Notes: generated from the sequence alone by a model not told the origin. DNA of 64,000 bases from Fundicoccus sp052116145 (GCF_052116145.1 NZ_JBQKLQ010000004.1:186001-250000), one strand, 5' to 3'; counted from the first letter of the stretch, positions 26,077-35,040 are shown. Made by a program: numbers and translations.

Positions 26077-26661
26077 TTATTTTCTCGAATTAGTTCGCAG
26101 TTGGCGAACAAACCAGCGCGTATATAAAATAAATGCCAACAGCAAACCGATAGCGGTTAGACTCATTAACAGGTTGGCTAGGGTCTGGTTCAAATTTGGA
26201 AAAGCGACCAGAATCAAAGCGCATGCATAGAAAACGAAGGTCGACACTTTGCCGTACCACAAAGCGCCATCCATGACTTTGCCATTTCTAAACAAGACAA
26301 TTTGACAAACTAACAAGGCGATTTCCTTGATGACAAAGACTGCAATCACAATCACCATTCCCGGCCAAGTAAATACCAGACAAATGATAATCGCCAATTG
26401 CGTCAGCTTATCCGCAAAGGGATCCAGCAGCTTCCCAAGGTCAGTAATCATATCAAACTTGCGCGCAATTACACCATCGAGATAATCCGTCGCCCCCGAC
26501 ACCATCACAATAAAAGCCGCCCACAGATAATTATGGCGAAGAGACTCATTCAGATAAACATAAACAAAAAGTGGAATCAACAGAATCCGCACAATCGATA
26601 ATAAATTCGGAATCGCCAACCAATCCGCTTTCTTAATCGGCGATTTTTTCAAATTATTCAC
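26077..26661 (-). CDS. pgsA: CDP-diacylglycerol-glycerol-3-phosphate 3-phosphatidyltransferase
   Basis: A 194-residue membrane enzyme that makes phosphatidylglycerol phosphate from CDP-diacylglycerol and glycerol 3-phosphate, the committed step to phosphatidylglycerol and cardiolipin. The CDP-alcohol phosphotransferase signature D-G-x2-A-R-x8-G-x3-D-x3-D is complete: DGVIARKFDMITDLGKLLDP followed by FAD. About five membrane segments are seen. The GTG at 26661 lies about 8 bases after GAGGAGG; the GTG at 26667 is too close to that site. Confidence 0.9.
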   Translation of the reverse strand: MNNLKKSPIKKADWLAIPNLLSIVRILLIPLFVYVYLNESLRHNYLWAAFIVMVSGATDYLDGVIARKFDMITDLGKLLDPFADKLTQLAIIICLVFTWPGMVIVIAVFVIKEIALLVCQIVLFRNGKVMDGALWYGKVSTFVFYACALILVAFPNLNQTLANLLMSLTAIGLLLAFILYTRWFVRQLRTNSRK

Positions 26662-26826
26662 ACGCACTCCTCCTCTAAAACTAAAACTAATTTTAACATA
26701 TTTCTCATCATTTGCGTTGTTTTAGTACTTAAACCATCTTTTTACAAAATATGAGCGACGTTCATAAGGCGACAGTCTGCTTGGGAGGAGGCACCTAGGA
26801 CGCTCATCCAATCCCATAAACTGGGC
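26662..26826. other. Intergenic stretch upstream of pgsA
   Basis: AT-rich near pgsA, becoming GC-rich toward the repeat. It presumably holds the pgsA promoter on the minus strand. No gene is seen. Confidence 0.35.
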
Positions 26827-27043
26827 GTTACGGCGAGTAGCAGTTTTGGCCCTGGCCGTCGCGGCGAGTAGCAGTTTTGGCCCTGGCCGTTACGGCGAGT
26901 AGCAGTTTTGGCCCTGGCCGTTACGGCGAGTAGCAGTTTTGGCCCTGGCCGTTACGGCGAGTAGCAGTTTTGGCCCTGGGCGTCGCGGCGAGTAGCAGTT
27001 TTGGCCCTGGGCGTCGCGGCGAGTAGCAGTTTTGGCCCTGGCC
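26827..27043. repeat. Seven-copy 31-bp tandem repeat
   Basis: Seven uninterrupted 31-base units start at 26827, 26858, 26889, 26920, 26951, 26982 and 27013. The invariant core is GGCGAGTAGCAGTTTTGGCC. Units differ only at bases 2-5 (GTTAC or GTCGC) and at the end (GGCC or GGGC). There are no variable spacers, so it is not a CRISPR array. The unit length is not a multiple of three and no start codon or ribosome binding site is linked, so it is unlikely to be coding. The GC content is clearly above the flanks. Confidence 0.95.
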
Positions 27044-27143
27044 GTGACGATAAACTGATCACAACAGTCAGCGCTTTCACCAACACAAGAATGCGCTTGA
27101 TCCACACGGGACAAGCACACACTTAAATGTTAAATTTCAAAAG

Positions 27144-27983
27144 TTAATCTTTTTCTTTCAAGCCCATCTCTTGCTCGAAGTAATCTACACGGTCTTCAAA
27201 AGAAACCACTTCGTGAATTTCATGTAGCATCCATACATAGCCTTCCAAATCAGCAAACATCGCGTTCGTGATCCCCATTTGCTCCATATGAATCGGCGTT
27301 TGAATTGCTTGGCAATCCAAAGCCATCGCTTTTTCCCAAACGGCGTGCAAATCGGGAACAACTAAGTTGAACCAAAAAGGCATACCTTCCCCTTCACCAG
27401 GTCCCATCAAGCCTTCGATTTCGTTCTCAGCAAATATTTGGAAACGTGTACTGAACAAGGTGAAAACTGCTTCACTGTGATCAGCCGCTTGCGACAGGAT
27501 ATCAATCGGGAAGATGGCCGCATAGGTTTCTAAGCTCAAGGCCACGTCTTGAACAACATAAGCAATTGCCAGGCCTTCAAAAGCGTCAATGTCGCTTTTG
27601 GAAAAGTCGTTTAGCATCCAAATATAGCCATCTGGATCGCGGAACATCGCGGTCATTGAACCTGAATCAGCCGACTTTGTTGGTTCGACTAACTCGCTAC
27701 AACCTGCCGCGATGGCCTTTTGCCAAAGCCCCTGAATATCCTCTGTGCTGACATTAAACCAGAAAGGAAAATCCTCATCGACTGCCGGTGCTTCCATACC
27801 GTAGTCGGGATTCGCGTCCAATAAATGGAAACGCGTGCCAGCCAAATTAAATACCAATTCATTGCTGCCGACGGGGAAATTTGTTTCTTCAATAATTTCC
27901 AAACCGAACACTGCTTCATAAACTTCCTTCGTTTGCTTCACATTATTTACAATAAAATCAAATTCCACTGCCTGTAAATTCAT
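27144..27983 (-). CDS. Two-domain VOC (glyoxalase/PhnB-like) protein
   Basis: A 279-residue protein made of two consecutive vicinal-oxygen-chelate domains (about 1-132 and 140-262). Each begins with a strand-helix pair and ends in the pattern MFRDPDGYIWMLND or MFADLEGYVWMLHE. The family includes metal-dependent lyases, dioxygenases and drug-binding resistance proteins; function here is unknown. The C-terminal tail SFEDRVDYFEQ resembles that of the single-domain VOC protein at 34458. ATG at 27981-27983 follows AAAGGGAG. Confidence 0.75.
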   Translation of the reverse strand: MNLQAVEFDFIVNNVKQTKEVYEAVFGLEIIEETNFPVGSNELVFNLAGTRFHLLDANPDYGMEAPAVDEDFPFWFNVSTEDIQGLWQKAIAAGCSELVEPTKSADSGSMTAMFRDPDGYIWMLNDFSKSDIDAFEGLAIAYVVQDVALSLETYAAIFPIDILSQAADHSEAVFTLFSTRFQIFAENEIEGLMGPGEGEGMPFWFNLVVPDLHAVWEKAMALDCQAIQTPIHMEQMGITNAMFADLEGYVWMLHEIHEVVSFEDRVDYFEQEMGLKEKD

Positions 27984-28219
27984 ATTAAAACTCCCTTTCA
28001 CCAAATATGACGATTAGCCGTCAAGCCACAAAAATTATCTTGTGGCAAAATTAATTCATCTTCATTATTATACGCTTATTTTTGTCAACAAGGCTAACTT
28101 TTAGTCATTACTTTTGTAATGCCCTCAAACTGTTTAGCCCTATTTGGGCCGAGCGGTTCTGCGAGCGATAAAGCTTATCTTCGTGTATAATAGATAAAGT
28201 AGAAACGAGGAGGATTTCA

Positions 28220-29230
28220 ATGAAGGGGATTGTAGTAAAATGTCTGGAAGAAGGCTCGACCTTAGAATTACGCGACGTCAAAGCACCAATTCTAAAGGAG
28301 GGTGACCTATTGATTGAGGTTGTATCAGTTGGAGTGAACCGAACGGATATTATGACCCGCGAGCGTCAGGCGGGCTATGCCGATGGTGCCAATGAAACGT
28401 CAGAAGACATAGTGGAATTGGGTGTTGAAGTAGCCGGCGTGGTGGTCCAAGTGGCTGGCGATAGCGCTGGGATCAGTGTGGGTGAGCATGTCATGGGGCT
28501 TGTTGATGGTGGCGGCTATGCAGAATATGTGGTCATGCCAGCAAATCGTGCCATGTTGCTTCCTGAAGGGATTAGTCTAAAAGAGGCAGCCGCAATACCT
28601 GAAGTATTTCTAACCGCCTACCAAACACTTTTCTGGCATGGTAAATTACAAGAAGGTGAAACAGTCTTAATTCATGCAGGGGCAAGTGGCGTCGGAACTG
28701 CCGCCATCCAATTAGCGAAGCAACTCGTCGGAGCACGTGTGATTGTGACAGCTGGTTCGCAAGAAAAATTAGATACCTGTCTAGCTCTTGGTGCAGATGT
28801 AGCCATTAACTATAAGGAAACAGACTTCAGTCAAGCCGTTTTAGAAGCCACTGACAACCGCGGTGTTGATGTGATTTTAGATTTCGTTGGTGCTAGCTAC
28901 TGGCAGAAAAACCTAAGGAGCATTGCGGAAAGTGGGCGCTGGGTCTTAATCGGAGCCTTGGGAGGGTCTGTGATTTCGCAAGTTCAGCTGTTTGATTTGA
29001 TGAAGAAATTTGTCACTCTGACAGGTACTTTATTGACGCCACGTTCAGCTACTTATAAGGCCAAATTAACGAGTGAGTTTCAAGCTCGCGTAAAACCTTA
29101 TTTGGATAATGGCAGTATTTATCCAATCATCGACCGGACATTTGCTTTGGCGGACGCTGAATCTGCCCAAACTTACATGACAGAAAATCGTAATATCGGC
29201 AAAATATTATTAACAAATTTTAGTAAATAG
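28220..29230 (+). CDS. NAD(P)H:quinone oxidoreductase, zinc-independent MDR family
   Basis: A 336-residue medium-chain dehydrogenase/reductase of the quinone oxidoreductase (Qor/PIG3) group. The N-terminal GroES-like domain covers about 1-125. The nucleotide-binding motif is HAGASGVGTAAIQLAKQL (about 154-171). Zinc-binding cysteines of alcohol dehydrogenases are absent. It likely reduces quinones or reactive enones with NADPH. GAGGAGG precedes ATG 28220; a TATAAT at 28186-28191 is a likely -10. It forms an operon with the aldo/keto reductase 10 bases downstream. Confidence 0.85.
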   Translation: MKGIVVKCLEEGSTLELRDVKAPILKEGDLLIEVVSVGVNRTDIMTRERQAGYADGANETSEDIVELGVEVAGVVVQVAGDSAGISVGEHVMGLVDGGGYAEYVVMPANRAMLLPEGISLKEAAAIPEVFLTAYQTLFWHGKLQEGETVLIHAGASGVGTAAIQLAKQLVGARVIVTAGSQEKLDTCLALGADVAINYKETDFSQAVLEATDNRGVDVILDFVGASYWQKNLRSIAESGRWVLIGALGGSVISQVQLFDLMKKFVTLTGTLLTPRSATYKAKLTSEFQARVKPYLDNGSIYPIIDRTFALADAESAQTYMTENRNIGKILLTNFSK

Positions 29231-29240
29231 GAGAGTTTAA

Positions 29241-30062
29241 ATGGAACAATTAACTTTATTGAATGGCAAAGAAATCCCAGTATTGGGTTATGGTACTTGG
29301 CAGAATGTGGATCCAAGTGAGTGTGTCGATGGCGTTGTCAATGCGTTGAAAGCGGGCTACCGTCACATAGATACAGCACAAATGTATGGTAACGAAACGC
29401 TTGTTGGCGAAGGAATTCGTAAAAGTGGTGTGCCTCGTGAAGAGATTTTCTTAACAACGAAAATCGACAACGTCAATCATGCTTACGAAGATACATTAAA
29501 ATCAGTTGATGAATCATTGAGAGCCTTAGGGACAGATTATTTAGACTTAATGTTAATTCACTGGCCAGTCGTTTCAGGTCATGAAGAAGATTGGCGTGAG
29601 TCAAACATTCAAACATGGCGTGCACTAGAAGACGCACATGAAGCAGGGAAAATCCGTTCTATTGGTTTAAGTAACTTTAAAGTAGAACATTTAGAAAACT
29701 TATTACCCCATTGCCGTGTCAAACCAGTTATCAACCAACTGCGCTTACACCCAGGAGTCTTACAAGCAGAAACCGTTGCTTTAAGTCGCGAAGCTGGTAT
29801 GGCAATTCAAGCTTGGTCGCCATTATCACCTATTTCGCAAATGAAAGAAGATGCACAAGTTCTTAAGATGACTGAAAAATATAACAAGTCTATCGCCCAA
29901 CTTCTTTTACGTTATGGCATTGAGAAAAATTATATTCCATTAACGAAGTCCGTTCATGCGGATCGTATTACAGAGAATGCACAAATTTTTGACTTTTCAT
30001 TAGAAGCAGAAGACTTAGCTTACCTTGATACTTGGCATTGGGACGGCGACATATTCTTATAA
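29241..30062 (+). CDS. Aldo/keto reductase
   Basis: A 273-residue AKR enzyme expected to reduce aldehydes or ketones with NADPH. The catalytic tetrad is visible: Asp44 and Tyr49 in HIDTAQMYGNE, Lys74 in LTTKID and His107 in LIHWPV. ISNF-type GLSNFKVEHLE and the C-terminal IPLTKSVHADRITEN bind the nucleotide. It follows the quinone reductase gene, so the pair may detoxify carbonyls. The start ATG 29241 follows GGAGAG. Confidence 0.9.
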   Translation: MEQLTLLNGKEIPVLGYGTWQNVDPSECVDGVVNALKAGYRHIDTAQMYGNETLVGEGIRKSGVPREEIFLTTKIDNVNHAYEDTLKSVDESLRALGTDYLDLMLIHWPVVSGHEEDWRESNIQTWRALEDAHEAGKIRSIGLSNFKVEHLENLLPHCRVKPVINQLRLHPGVLQAETVALSREAGMAIQAWSPLSPISQMKEDAQVLKMTEKYNKSIAQLLLRYGIEKNYIPLTKSVHADRITENAQIFDFSLEAEDLAYLDTWHWDGDIFL

Positions 30063-30071
30063 AAATACTAG

Positions 30072-30097
30072 AGACGGCCGGTCTGGTCGTCTTTTTT
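30072..30097 (+). terminator. Terminator of the reductase pair
   Basis: AGACG pairs with CGTCT (loop contains CC/GG), followed by six Ts. Confidence 0.7.
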
Positions 30098-30416
30098 ATT
30101 GGGTGGATAGGATATGATGGATTAAGTAAGCATCTTTTCATCCACCGTTAGTCAAAAGGACAAAAGGCCTCTGGCTCAAAAAAAATAACAAAAAAGCGAG
30201 GTTGCTGGCTCATATCCATCACGAGCAACACTCGGCTTTCCTATAAAAATCAAACCCCTTCGTTAGAGGGTTTATTCTATCGTGTACCGTCTTAGAATTT
30301 TCGATCAGTCGCATGAAATTTAAAAAAGGTGTTAAGATTATAGGCAATATTTGAAAGTGATGCTTGAGTAAGATAAACTAATTTCCAATAGAGAAGCAAG
30401 GAAGAAGGGGGATATA
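30098..30416. other. Intergenic stretch with two extra hairpins
   Basis: AGCGAGGTTGCT and AGCAACACTCGGCT form a bulged hairpin at about 30194-30240, and AAACCCC/GAGGGTTT another at 30255-30277, followed by TATT. Both look like terminators, possibly relics of lost genes. No coding region is seen. Confidence 0.4.
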
Positions 30417-31220
30417 ATGCGCTGGAATGAGGTACAAAGCGATGCACAGGCTTGGTTAGAAGCTGGGCGGCAAGTACTCGAGGTAAGTCCACTGTACAAG
30501 GACCATAAACGATTAGAAAAACGAACCGGCAATTATCGATTGACCAATCCAGAAAAAGTTGCCTTGATTGGCGAAACAAACAATCTTCGAAAGCGAGCTA
30601 AGCGCTTATTAAAAGCTGAAATATCCGACTCAAACAACATGTCAACACCATTAATTCAAGTGTCTTATACGGATTTTGGTCGCAAGGAATTAGAAGAAAC
30701 TCAGGGGACATTCGATAAATATTTGACAGACTATCAGTCGACCCAATTTTCTTGGGAAGAATTACAAGCTGAATCCCTTGAACTATTGAGTCAAGGCTTT
30801 CAACAATTGGAATATGTGAGACCTCGTGAATGGATGGCTCGCCAAGCCGAAGCGACAGCGGGTATTTATATGGTATTTAAAGATAATGAATTATTGTATA
30901 TCAACCACAGCAATAATCTCTTACACTCTCTAAATTTACATTCGAACAGTACGCCCGCTTCTGGTTTACGTCGAGCGATTGCGACCTATGAATTAGGCAT
31001 GGATTTGAAAACGGCACAGGAAGTTGGTCAAGAGGCCCCAAACTTCCAACCTTATGCGCGACAGCATTTAAGTTTAACGGAGAATTTTGCGATTAATCAT
31101 TACTTACAAGAGTGTCTCGTCGTTAATTTACCTGTGACGCTAGGCCGAATTGAATTATCGGAGGCCTTATGCCATCACTTTGCGCCCAAACTAATGATTA
31201 AACAAACAGACATCACCTAA
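30417..31220 (+). CDS. Unknown protein with two degenerate GIY-YIG-like repeats
   Basis: A 267-residue soluble protein with an internal duplication. Residues 2-66 (RWNEVQSDAQAWLEAG, TGNYRLTNP, ALIGETNNLRKR) align by eye with 111-172 (FSWEELQAESLELLSQG, TAGIYMVFKDNELLYINHSNNL). Each copy ends in a pattern like the GIY-YIG nuclease start (GIY ... YIG-x-T/S-NNLR). In copy 1 GIY is GNY and YIG is LIG; in copy 2 YIG is YIN. A later LTENFAINHY (Glu222) could be the family glutamate. Nuclease activity is doubtful because key residues vary. The start ATG 30417 follows AAGGGGG. Confidence 0.6.
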   Translation: MRWNEVQSDAQAWLEAGRQVLEVSPLYKDHKRLEKRTGNYRLTNPEKVALIGETNNLRKRAKRLLKAEISDSNNMSTPLIQVSYTDFGRKELEETQGTFDKYLTDYQSTQFSWEELQAESLELLSQGFQQLEYVRPREWMARQAEATAGIYMVFKDNELLYINHSNNLLHSLNLHSNSTPASGLRRAIATYELGMDLKTAQEVGQEAPNFQPYARQHLSLTENFAINHYLQECLVVNLPVTLGRIELSEALCHHFAPKLMIKQTDIT

Positions 31221-31277
31221 ACACACTAACGGCCGCTTTTCTAGGGGCTGTTTTTCGTATGGTTTCTGATTTGCTTC

Positions 31278-31292
31278 TTGACCTGATATACT
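31278..31292 (+). promoter_or_regulatory. Probable extended -10 promoter of the CHAD gene
   Basis: TGATATACT (31284-31292) fits the extended -10 pattern and lies 33 bases before ATG 31325. The adjacent TTGACC is too close to be its -35. Confidence 0.35.
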
Positions 31293-31324
31293 TATATTAA
31301 GGAAAGTGAGAGGAGAAAGTGGTT

Positions 31325-32113
31325 ATGACGACAAAAGAAACCTTGAGTGAACCCATCGATGCCGTCCGCAAACAAACAGAGGCCGTCAAACGCAGTTACC
31401 AAGATTATCTGAATAATCCCTTTGAAGCTAAACACGTTCATGTTTTGCGCGCGAATATCCGGAAGCTGCGCGCACTGTTGAATTTCCTTAAGCCAACCAT
31501 CGATCCCGCACTCTATCAAGAATTACAGTCGCATTTGCGTGAAGCAGGGCGAGGGCTCAGTCCCTTACGAGACTTGGATGTGCTACATGTTTTTTGTCAA
31601 GATTTTGCGGTAAAGGAACCGGATTTGAGTGACAATTACCAAGCACTGTTCAATTATCTGGGCATCTTGCGCCGGCGCGAACAACGCAAGACCTTTAATA
31701 AAACCAATAGCCAACACTTTGACAATATGCTCAAGTCGATTGATATTCTGTTATCCGACAAGCAAATACTCCAGACCAAACATTGGCCCCAATATATCGA
31801 TAAGCGTCTCGCGAAGAAACAAGATAAGTTAGAGAATTTAAGTAAGCATGTCGATGAAATGCCTTATGAAGCACTCCATGATACACGCAAAAAAGCGAAG
31901 AAATTACGCTATGCGGCTAGCTTATTAAAAAGATCGACGGAGCAAACGTTAAAGAAAATCATCAAGTCGGCTAAACACATTCAAGCTGACTTAGGCAAAG
32001 AAACGGATAGTCATGTGATTGAAAGACTACTGAGTGACTTGAGCGAGAAGGCACCTGACGAAGCGGTACAAGCTATCTTATTATTAATCCAAAAACAATT
32101 AAAGCTATCCTAG
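31325..32113 (+). CDS. CHAD domain protein
   Basis: A 262-residue all-helical CHAD protein, a family that binds inorganic polyphosphate through conserved basic residues. The family marks are HVLRANIRKLRALLNFLKP (about 39-57), LSPLRDLDVLHVF (about 81-93) and HDTRKKAKKLRYAASLL (about 180-196). No CYTH/ygiF triphosphatase is fused or adjacent. ATG 31325 lies 8 bases after AGGAGA; a GTG at 31319 is too close to that site. SRAP follows 17 bases downstream, probably co-transcribed. Confidence 0.85.
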   Translation: MTTKETLSEPIDAVRKQTEAVKRSYQDYLNNPFEAKHVHVLRANIRKLRALLNFLKPTIDPALYQELQSHLREAGRGLSPLRDLDVLHVFCQDFAVKEPDLSDNYQALFNYLGILRRREQRKTFNKTNSQHFDNMLKSIDILLSDKQILQTKHWPQYIDKRLAKKQDKLENLSKHVDEMPYEALHDTRKKAKKLRYAASLLKRSTEQTLKKIIKSAKHIQADLGKETDSHVIERLLSDLSEKAPDEAVQAILLLIQKQLKLS

Positions 32114-32130
32114 AAAGGAAGCGGTCAGTC

Positions 32131-32772
32131 ATGTGTGGTCAATATAGTTATCTAGCATCAAAGAAAGCATTACTCGAACGCTACCAATTAAATCCTGCTG
32201 ATATTGATTCCTTTGTATTAGATTATGCGATAGAAGAAGCCGAACAAAAAGAAGACACACCCAACATTTTTTATCCAAGTGGGCATCATCCGATTCTGCT
32301 TCCCAATCAGAAAATTTATCATATCCAATGGGGATTGACGCCAAGTTTTGCGAAGCGTCCCTTGATTAATGCCCGAATTGAAACAATCTTGGAAAAGAAG
32401 ACGTTTCGCGAACCCTTTATGAAAAAGCGCTGCATTGTACCAGCGACTTGTTTTTATGAGTGGCAAGTAGCAAATGCTGGTGACGAGCAATCTAAAACGA
32501 TGTATAGTATCGCGGTTAAAGATCAAGCTATATTTTCAATGGCTGGAATCTGTGAACGGTATTCAGATGGCAAGGGCGGCAGTTATTTGACTTTTGCGAT
32601 ATTAACGACCGAACCGAGTCAACAAATGGCGCTTATTCATGACCGGATGCCAGTTATTTTAGAACCGTCTTTTGAACAAGCTTATCTTGATTTGGAATTG
32701 CCAGCAGAAGAAATACTTGAAAAAAATAGAAACACTCATCCACATGAGCTACTATTAGAGGCTAAGCCCTAA
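32131..32772 (+). CDS. SRAP/HMCES-type abasic site processing protein
   Basis: A 213-residue YedK-type protein that forms a covalent thiazolidine link to abasic sites in single-stranded DNA, protecting forks. All key residues are present: Cys2 right after the start Met, Asn80 and Arg82 in INARIET, Glu110 in CFYEW, and His170 in IHDRMPVIL. The start is fixed by the catalytic Cys2. AAAGGAAG precedes it. It ends at the bidirectional terminator at 32789. Confidence 0.9.
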   Translation: MCGQYSYLASKKALLERYQLNPADIDSFVLDYAIEEAEQKEDTPNIFYPSGHHPILLPNQKIYHIQWGLTPSFAKRPLINARIETILEKKTFREPFMKKRCIVPATCFYEWQVANAGDEQSKTMYSIAVKDQAIFSMAGICERYSDGKGGSYLTFAILTTEPSQQMALIHDRMPVILEPSFEQAYLDLELPAEEILEKNRNTHPHELLLEAKP

Positions 32773-32788
32773 TAAAACGACTCAATGA

Positions 32789-32839
32789 AACAGCCACTAT
32801 GCTAGCCTTTTTAATGGGCTGACAGTAGTGGCTGTTTTG
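32789..32839. terminator. Bidirectional terminator
   Basis: ACAGCCACTA (32790-32799) pairs with TAGTGGCTGT (32826-32835), with an inner AGCC/GGCT stem, A/T tracts on both sides. It separates convergent genes. Confidence 0.8.
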
Positions 32840-32855
32840 TTAGATGACGTTTAGT

Positions 32856-33632
32856 CTATTTGGTCATCGGAAGTTTTAATTGTAGTTGGTCGTTGTAGAA
32901 GGTTTGGTAAGTTAAATAGCTGGCGATAAAAGATGAGAGAGTTGCGACGGAAATCATCGTGAACATCACAACGATTTGATAGCGGATTGCGTGGGTTGGG
33001 TCGATCCCAGCAAAGATTAACCCAGACATCATGCCTGGCAAACTGACTAGGCCAACGGTTTTCGTGCTTGAAATCGAAGGTGTCATTCCGATGCGGATAC
33101 TGTCGCGTAAAATGGCATGCGACGCTTGTTTACTCGTGGCTCCCAAGGCTAATTTTTCTTGGATTTGTTGGCGACGGTCATTGAACTGTGTAAGCAATGT
33201 ACGATAAATGACGCCAATGGTTGTCATGGCGCTTGAGGAAATCATCCCAGTAATCGGAACGATTTGTGATGGTACCCAGTCGAGCGTGCCGGACAAAACA
33301 AGAATGATTAAAGCTAGGCTTGTTCCGATGCCGATAGATAAAAAAGAGGTGCGGAAGGAATGTTTGATGCCATTACTTGTTTTATGAGCATGGTAGCTAG
33401 CGTTGAATATCATGAAGGCAACCATGACAAGCGTGAGCCAAAAGTTATCCACTTTAAACACGAACGATAAGACGTAACCGATAATAAATAATTGAATCAC
33501 CGAGCGCACAGAAGCGATGATAATGTCTTTACTGAGGCCGATTTTCTCTTTGAAGTCGACCGAAACGGCCAACATGATTAAAAGAGTCGATAGCATTAGG
33601 GATAAATTGCTGATTTCTAAGTTTTGAGTCAT
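32856..33632 (-). CDS. fetB: FetB-like (UPF0014) ABC exporter permease
   Basis: A 258-residue membrane protein with about seven segments, matching the UPF0014/YbbM/FetB family: SVRSVIQLFIIGYVLSFVF near 42-60, PITGMISSSAMTTIGVIYR near 125-143, and SLPGMMSGLIFAGIDPTHAIRYQIVVM, shown in parts SLPGMMSGLIFAG and DPTHAIRYQ near 196-222. In E. coli FetAB lowers iron load and gives oxidative stress resistance. It follows fetA by one base, with GGAGGAAATTAAAT at the fetA end as ribosome binding site. Confidence 0.85.
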   Translation of the reverse strand: MTQNLEISNLSLMLSTLLIMLAVSVDFKEKIGLSKDIIIASVRSVIQLFIIGYVLSFVFKVDNFWLTLVMVAFMIFNASYHAHKTSNGIKHSFRTSFLSIGIGTSLALIILVLSGTLDWVPSQIVPITGMISSSAMTTIGVIYRTLLTQFNDRRQQIQEKLALGATSKQASHAILRDSIRIGMTPSISSTKTVGLVSLPGMMSGLIFAGIDPTHAIRYQIVVMFTMISVATLSSFIASYLTYQTFYNDQLQLKLPMTK

Positions 33633-33633
33633 T

Positions 33634-34293
33634 TTATTTAATTTCCTCCATTAGGCCGTTTTCAACTTTTAACACACGATTAAAGTATTGGAGATCATCA
33701 TTGTTATGAGTTATCCAAAGAAGGGTGGTGCCTTGCGCTTCGTTGAGTTGACGGACATAATTTAATATAATATCACGGTTGATTTGATCGAGTGAACTTG
33801 TCACTTCGTCCAATAAGAGAACACGTGGCATATACATTAAATTACGGACTAAAGCGATTCGCTGCTTTTCGCCACCAGACAATTCATGAATTTCTTTTGT
33901 TAGATAAGTGGCATTCAAACGGACTTTTTCCAAGCCTTCAATGGCACGCTTTTCGTCGAAGGTCTCTTGGCGAATTTCAGCTGGAAAAGCTAAGTTATCG
34001 CGGACCGTTTCATCAAATAAGACGGCATTCTGGAAGAAGTAAGAGACTTCTTGACGGTAATCGATTGGATTCTGCTGGCTTAAATCAGCGCCTTTAAATT
34101 GAATGCGACCTTCAGTCGGCGAGAGTAAACTTCCAATCAATTTTAATAAGGTGCTTTTACCACTTCCAGAAGGGCCGACAAGGGCAATGCTGTCACCTTC
34201 ATAAATATCCAATGTAATATCCGACAAGATAGATTTGCTATTAATTTGAAAGCCTACTCGTTTCAGGCTAATAATCGGCTGTGTATGTGCCAT
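33634..34293 (-). CDS. fetA: FetA-like ABC exporter ATP-binding protein
   Basis: A 219-residue ABC ATPase. Walker A is GPSGSGKST (40-48), the Q-loop FFQNAVLFDETVRDNL, the signature LSGGEKQRIALVR and Walker B VLLLDEVTSSLD. Paired with the FetB-like permease, it likely exports iron or another metal. AGGAGGAAATTAG precedes the ATG at 34291-34293. Confidence 0.85.
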   Translation of the reverse strand: MAHTQPIISLKRVGFQINSKSILSDITLDIYEGDSIALVGPSGSGKSTLLKLIGSLLSPTEGRIQFKGADLSQQNPIDYRQEVSYFFQNAVLFDETVRDNLAFPAEIRQETFDEKRAIEGLEKVRLNATYLTKEIHELSGGEKQRIALVRNLMYMPRVLLLDEVTSSLDQINRDIILNYVRQLNEAQGTTLLWITHNNDDLQYFNRVLKVENGLMEEIK

Positions 34294-34419
34294 CTAATTT
34301 CCTCCTAGAAATGCTTATTCTGATTTAAGTTAACTAGAATCATTCTAATCTATATGTGCGTTTAAAGCAACTAGGGTAGGGTATGAACACGTTTACTCCC
34401 TCTGAATTTCAACCAGATA

Positions 34420-34428
34420 TGTTATACT
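34420..34428 (+). promoter_or_regulatory. Extended -10 promoter of the VOC gene
   Basis: TGTTATACT (TG-n-TATACT) lies 30 bases before ATG 34458 and fits an extended -10 element. Confidence 0.45.
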
Positions 34429-34457
34429 TATTCTATGAATGAAAGGGGTTGTAATGG

Positions 34458-34976
34458 ATGCCTAACCAAAACCGTTTAACACTGAATCTTGTGGTCTCGA
34501 ATGCTCTAATGGCGCTGACTTTCTATGAAAAAGTTTTAGAGGCTAAGCGTGGAGATGTTTTTGAATTTCCAAACCGTCGTGAGAAAAATGAAGTCAATGT
34601 GTTGATTGGCAATGTCGCTTTGCGTTTAATTGATGAAAATCCTGACCATGAGTGTTTTGCGCCGAAAGCAGGTGAAACAGCTTCCATTTGGCTACAATTG
34701 ATGGTAGACGATGTCGATGCTACTTTAGCAAAGGCCCGACATCATGGGGCGACTGAGATTCAACCTCCCAGCGAGTTTATGGGCATGTATCATGCGCAGT
34801 TCACCGATCCTTTTGGTTACACTTGGACAATCAATCAATTGCTCAAGGAAATTTCTTTTCAGGACCGCTATGAAGCCTATATGAAATTGCAGGAAGAAAG
34901 AATCGAAGAAGAGGCTGAAGAAGTGGGCAACACAGATAAGATTCAGCGTATTGCCAAGGCAGATTGGCGATTTTGA
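34458..34976 (+). CDS. Single-domain VOC (PhnB-like) protein
   Basis: A 172-residue vicinal-oxygen-chelate protein. NLVVSNALMALTFYEKVLEA is the first strand-helix, and AQFTDPFGYTWTIN the last strand. The C-terminal extension SFQDRYEAYMKLQEERIEEE is acidic and resembles the tail of the two-domain VOC protein at 27144, so they are probably paralogues. The substrate is unknown. AAAGGGG precedes ATG 34458. Confidence 0.75.
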   Translation: MPNQNRLTLNLVVSNALMALTFYEKVLEAKRGDVFEFPNRREKNEVNVLIGNVALRLIDENPDHECFAPKAGETASIWLQLMVDDVDATLAKARHHGATEIQPPSEFMGMYHAQFTDPFGYTWTINQLLKEISFQDRYEAYMKLQEERIEEEAEEVGNTDKIQRIAKADWRF

Positions 34977-35040
34977 CAGGTAGCGGACTTGATAAAATCA
35001 GCCAGATTAAGCGCTCGGACTTACGCCGCGCCAACTGCTC

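Noticed and set aside
26827..27043. CRISPR array
   Set aside because: There are no spacers between repeats; units abut directly, and no cas genes are nearby.
26890..27120. Open frame on the minus strand across the 31-bp repeats
   Set aside because: It exists only because the repeat unit has no stops in any frame; there is no ribosome binding site and no conserved domain.
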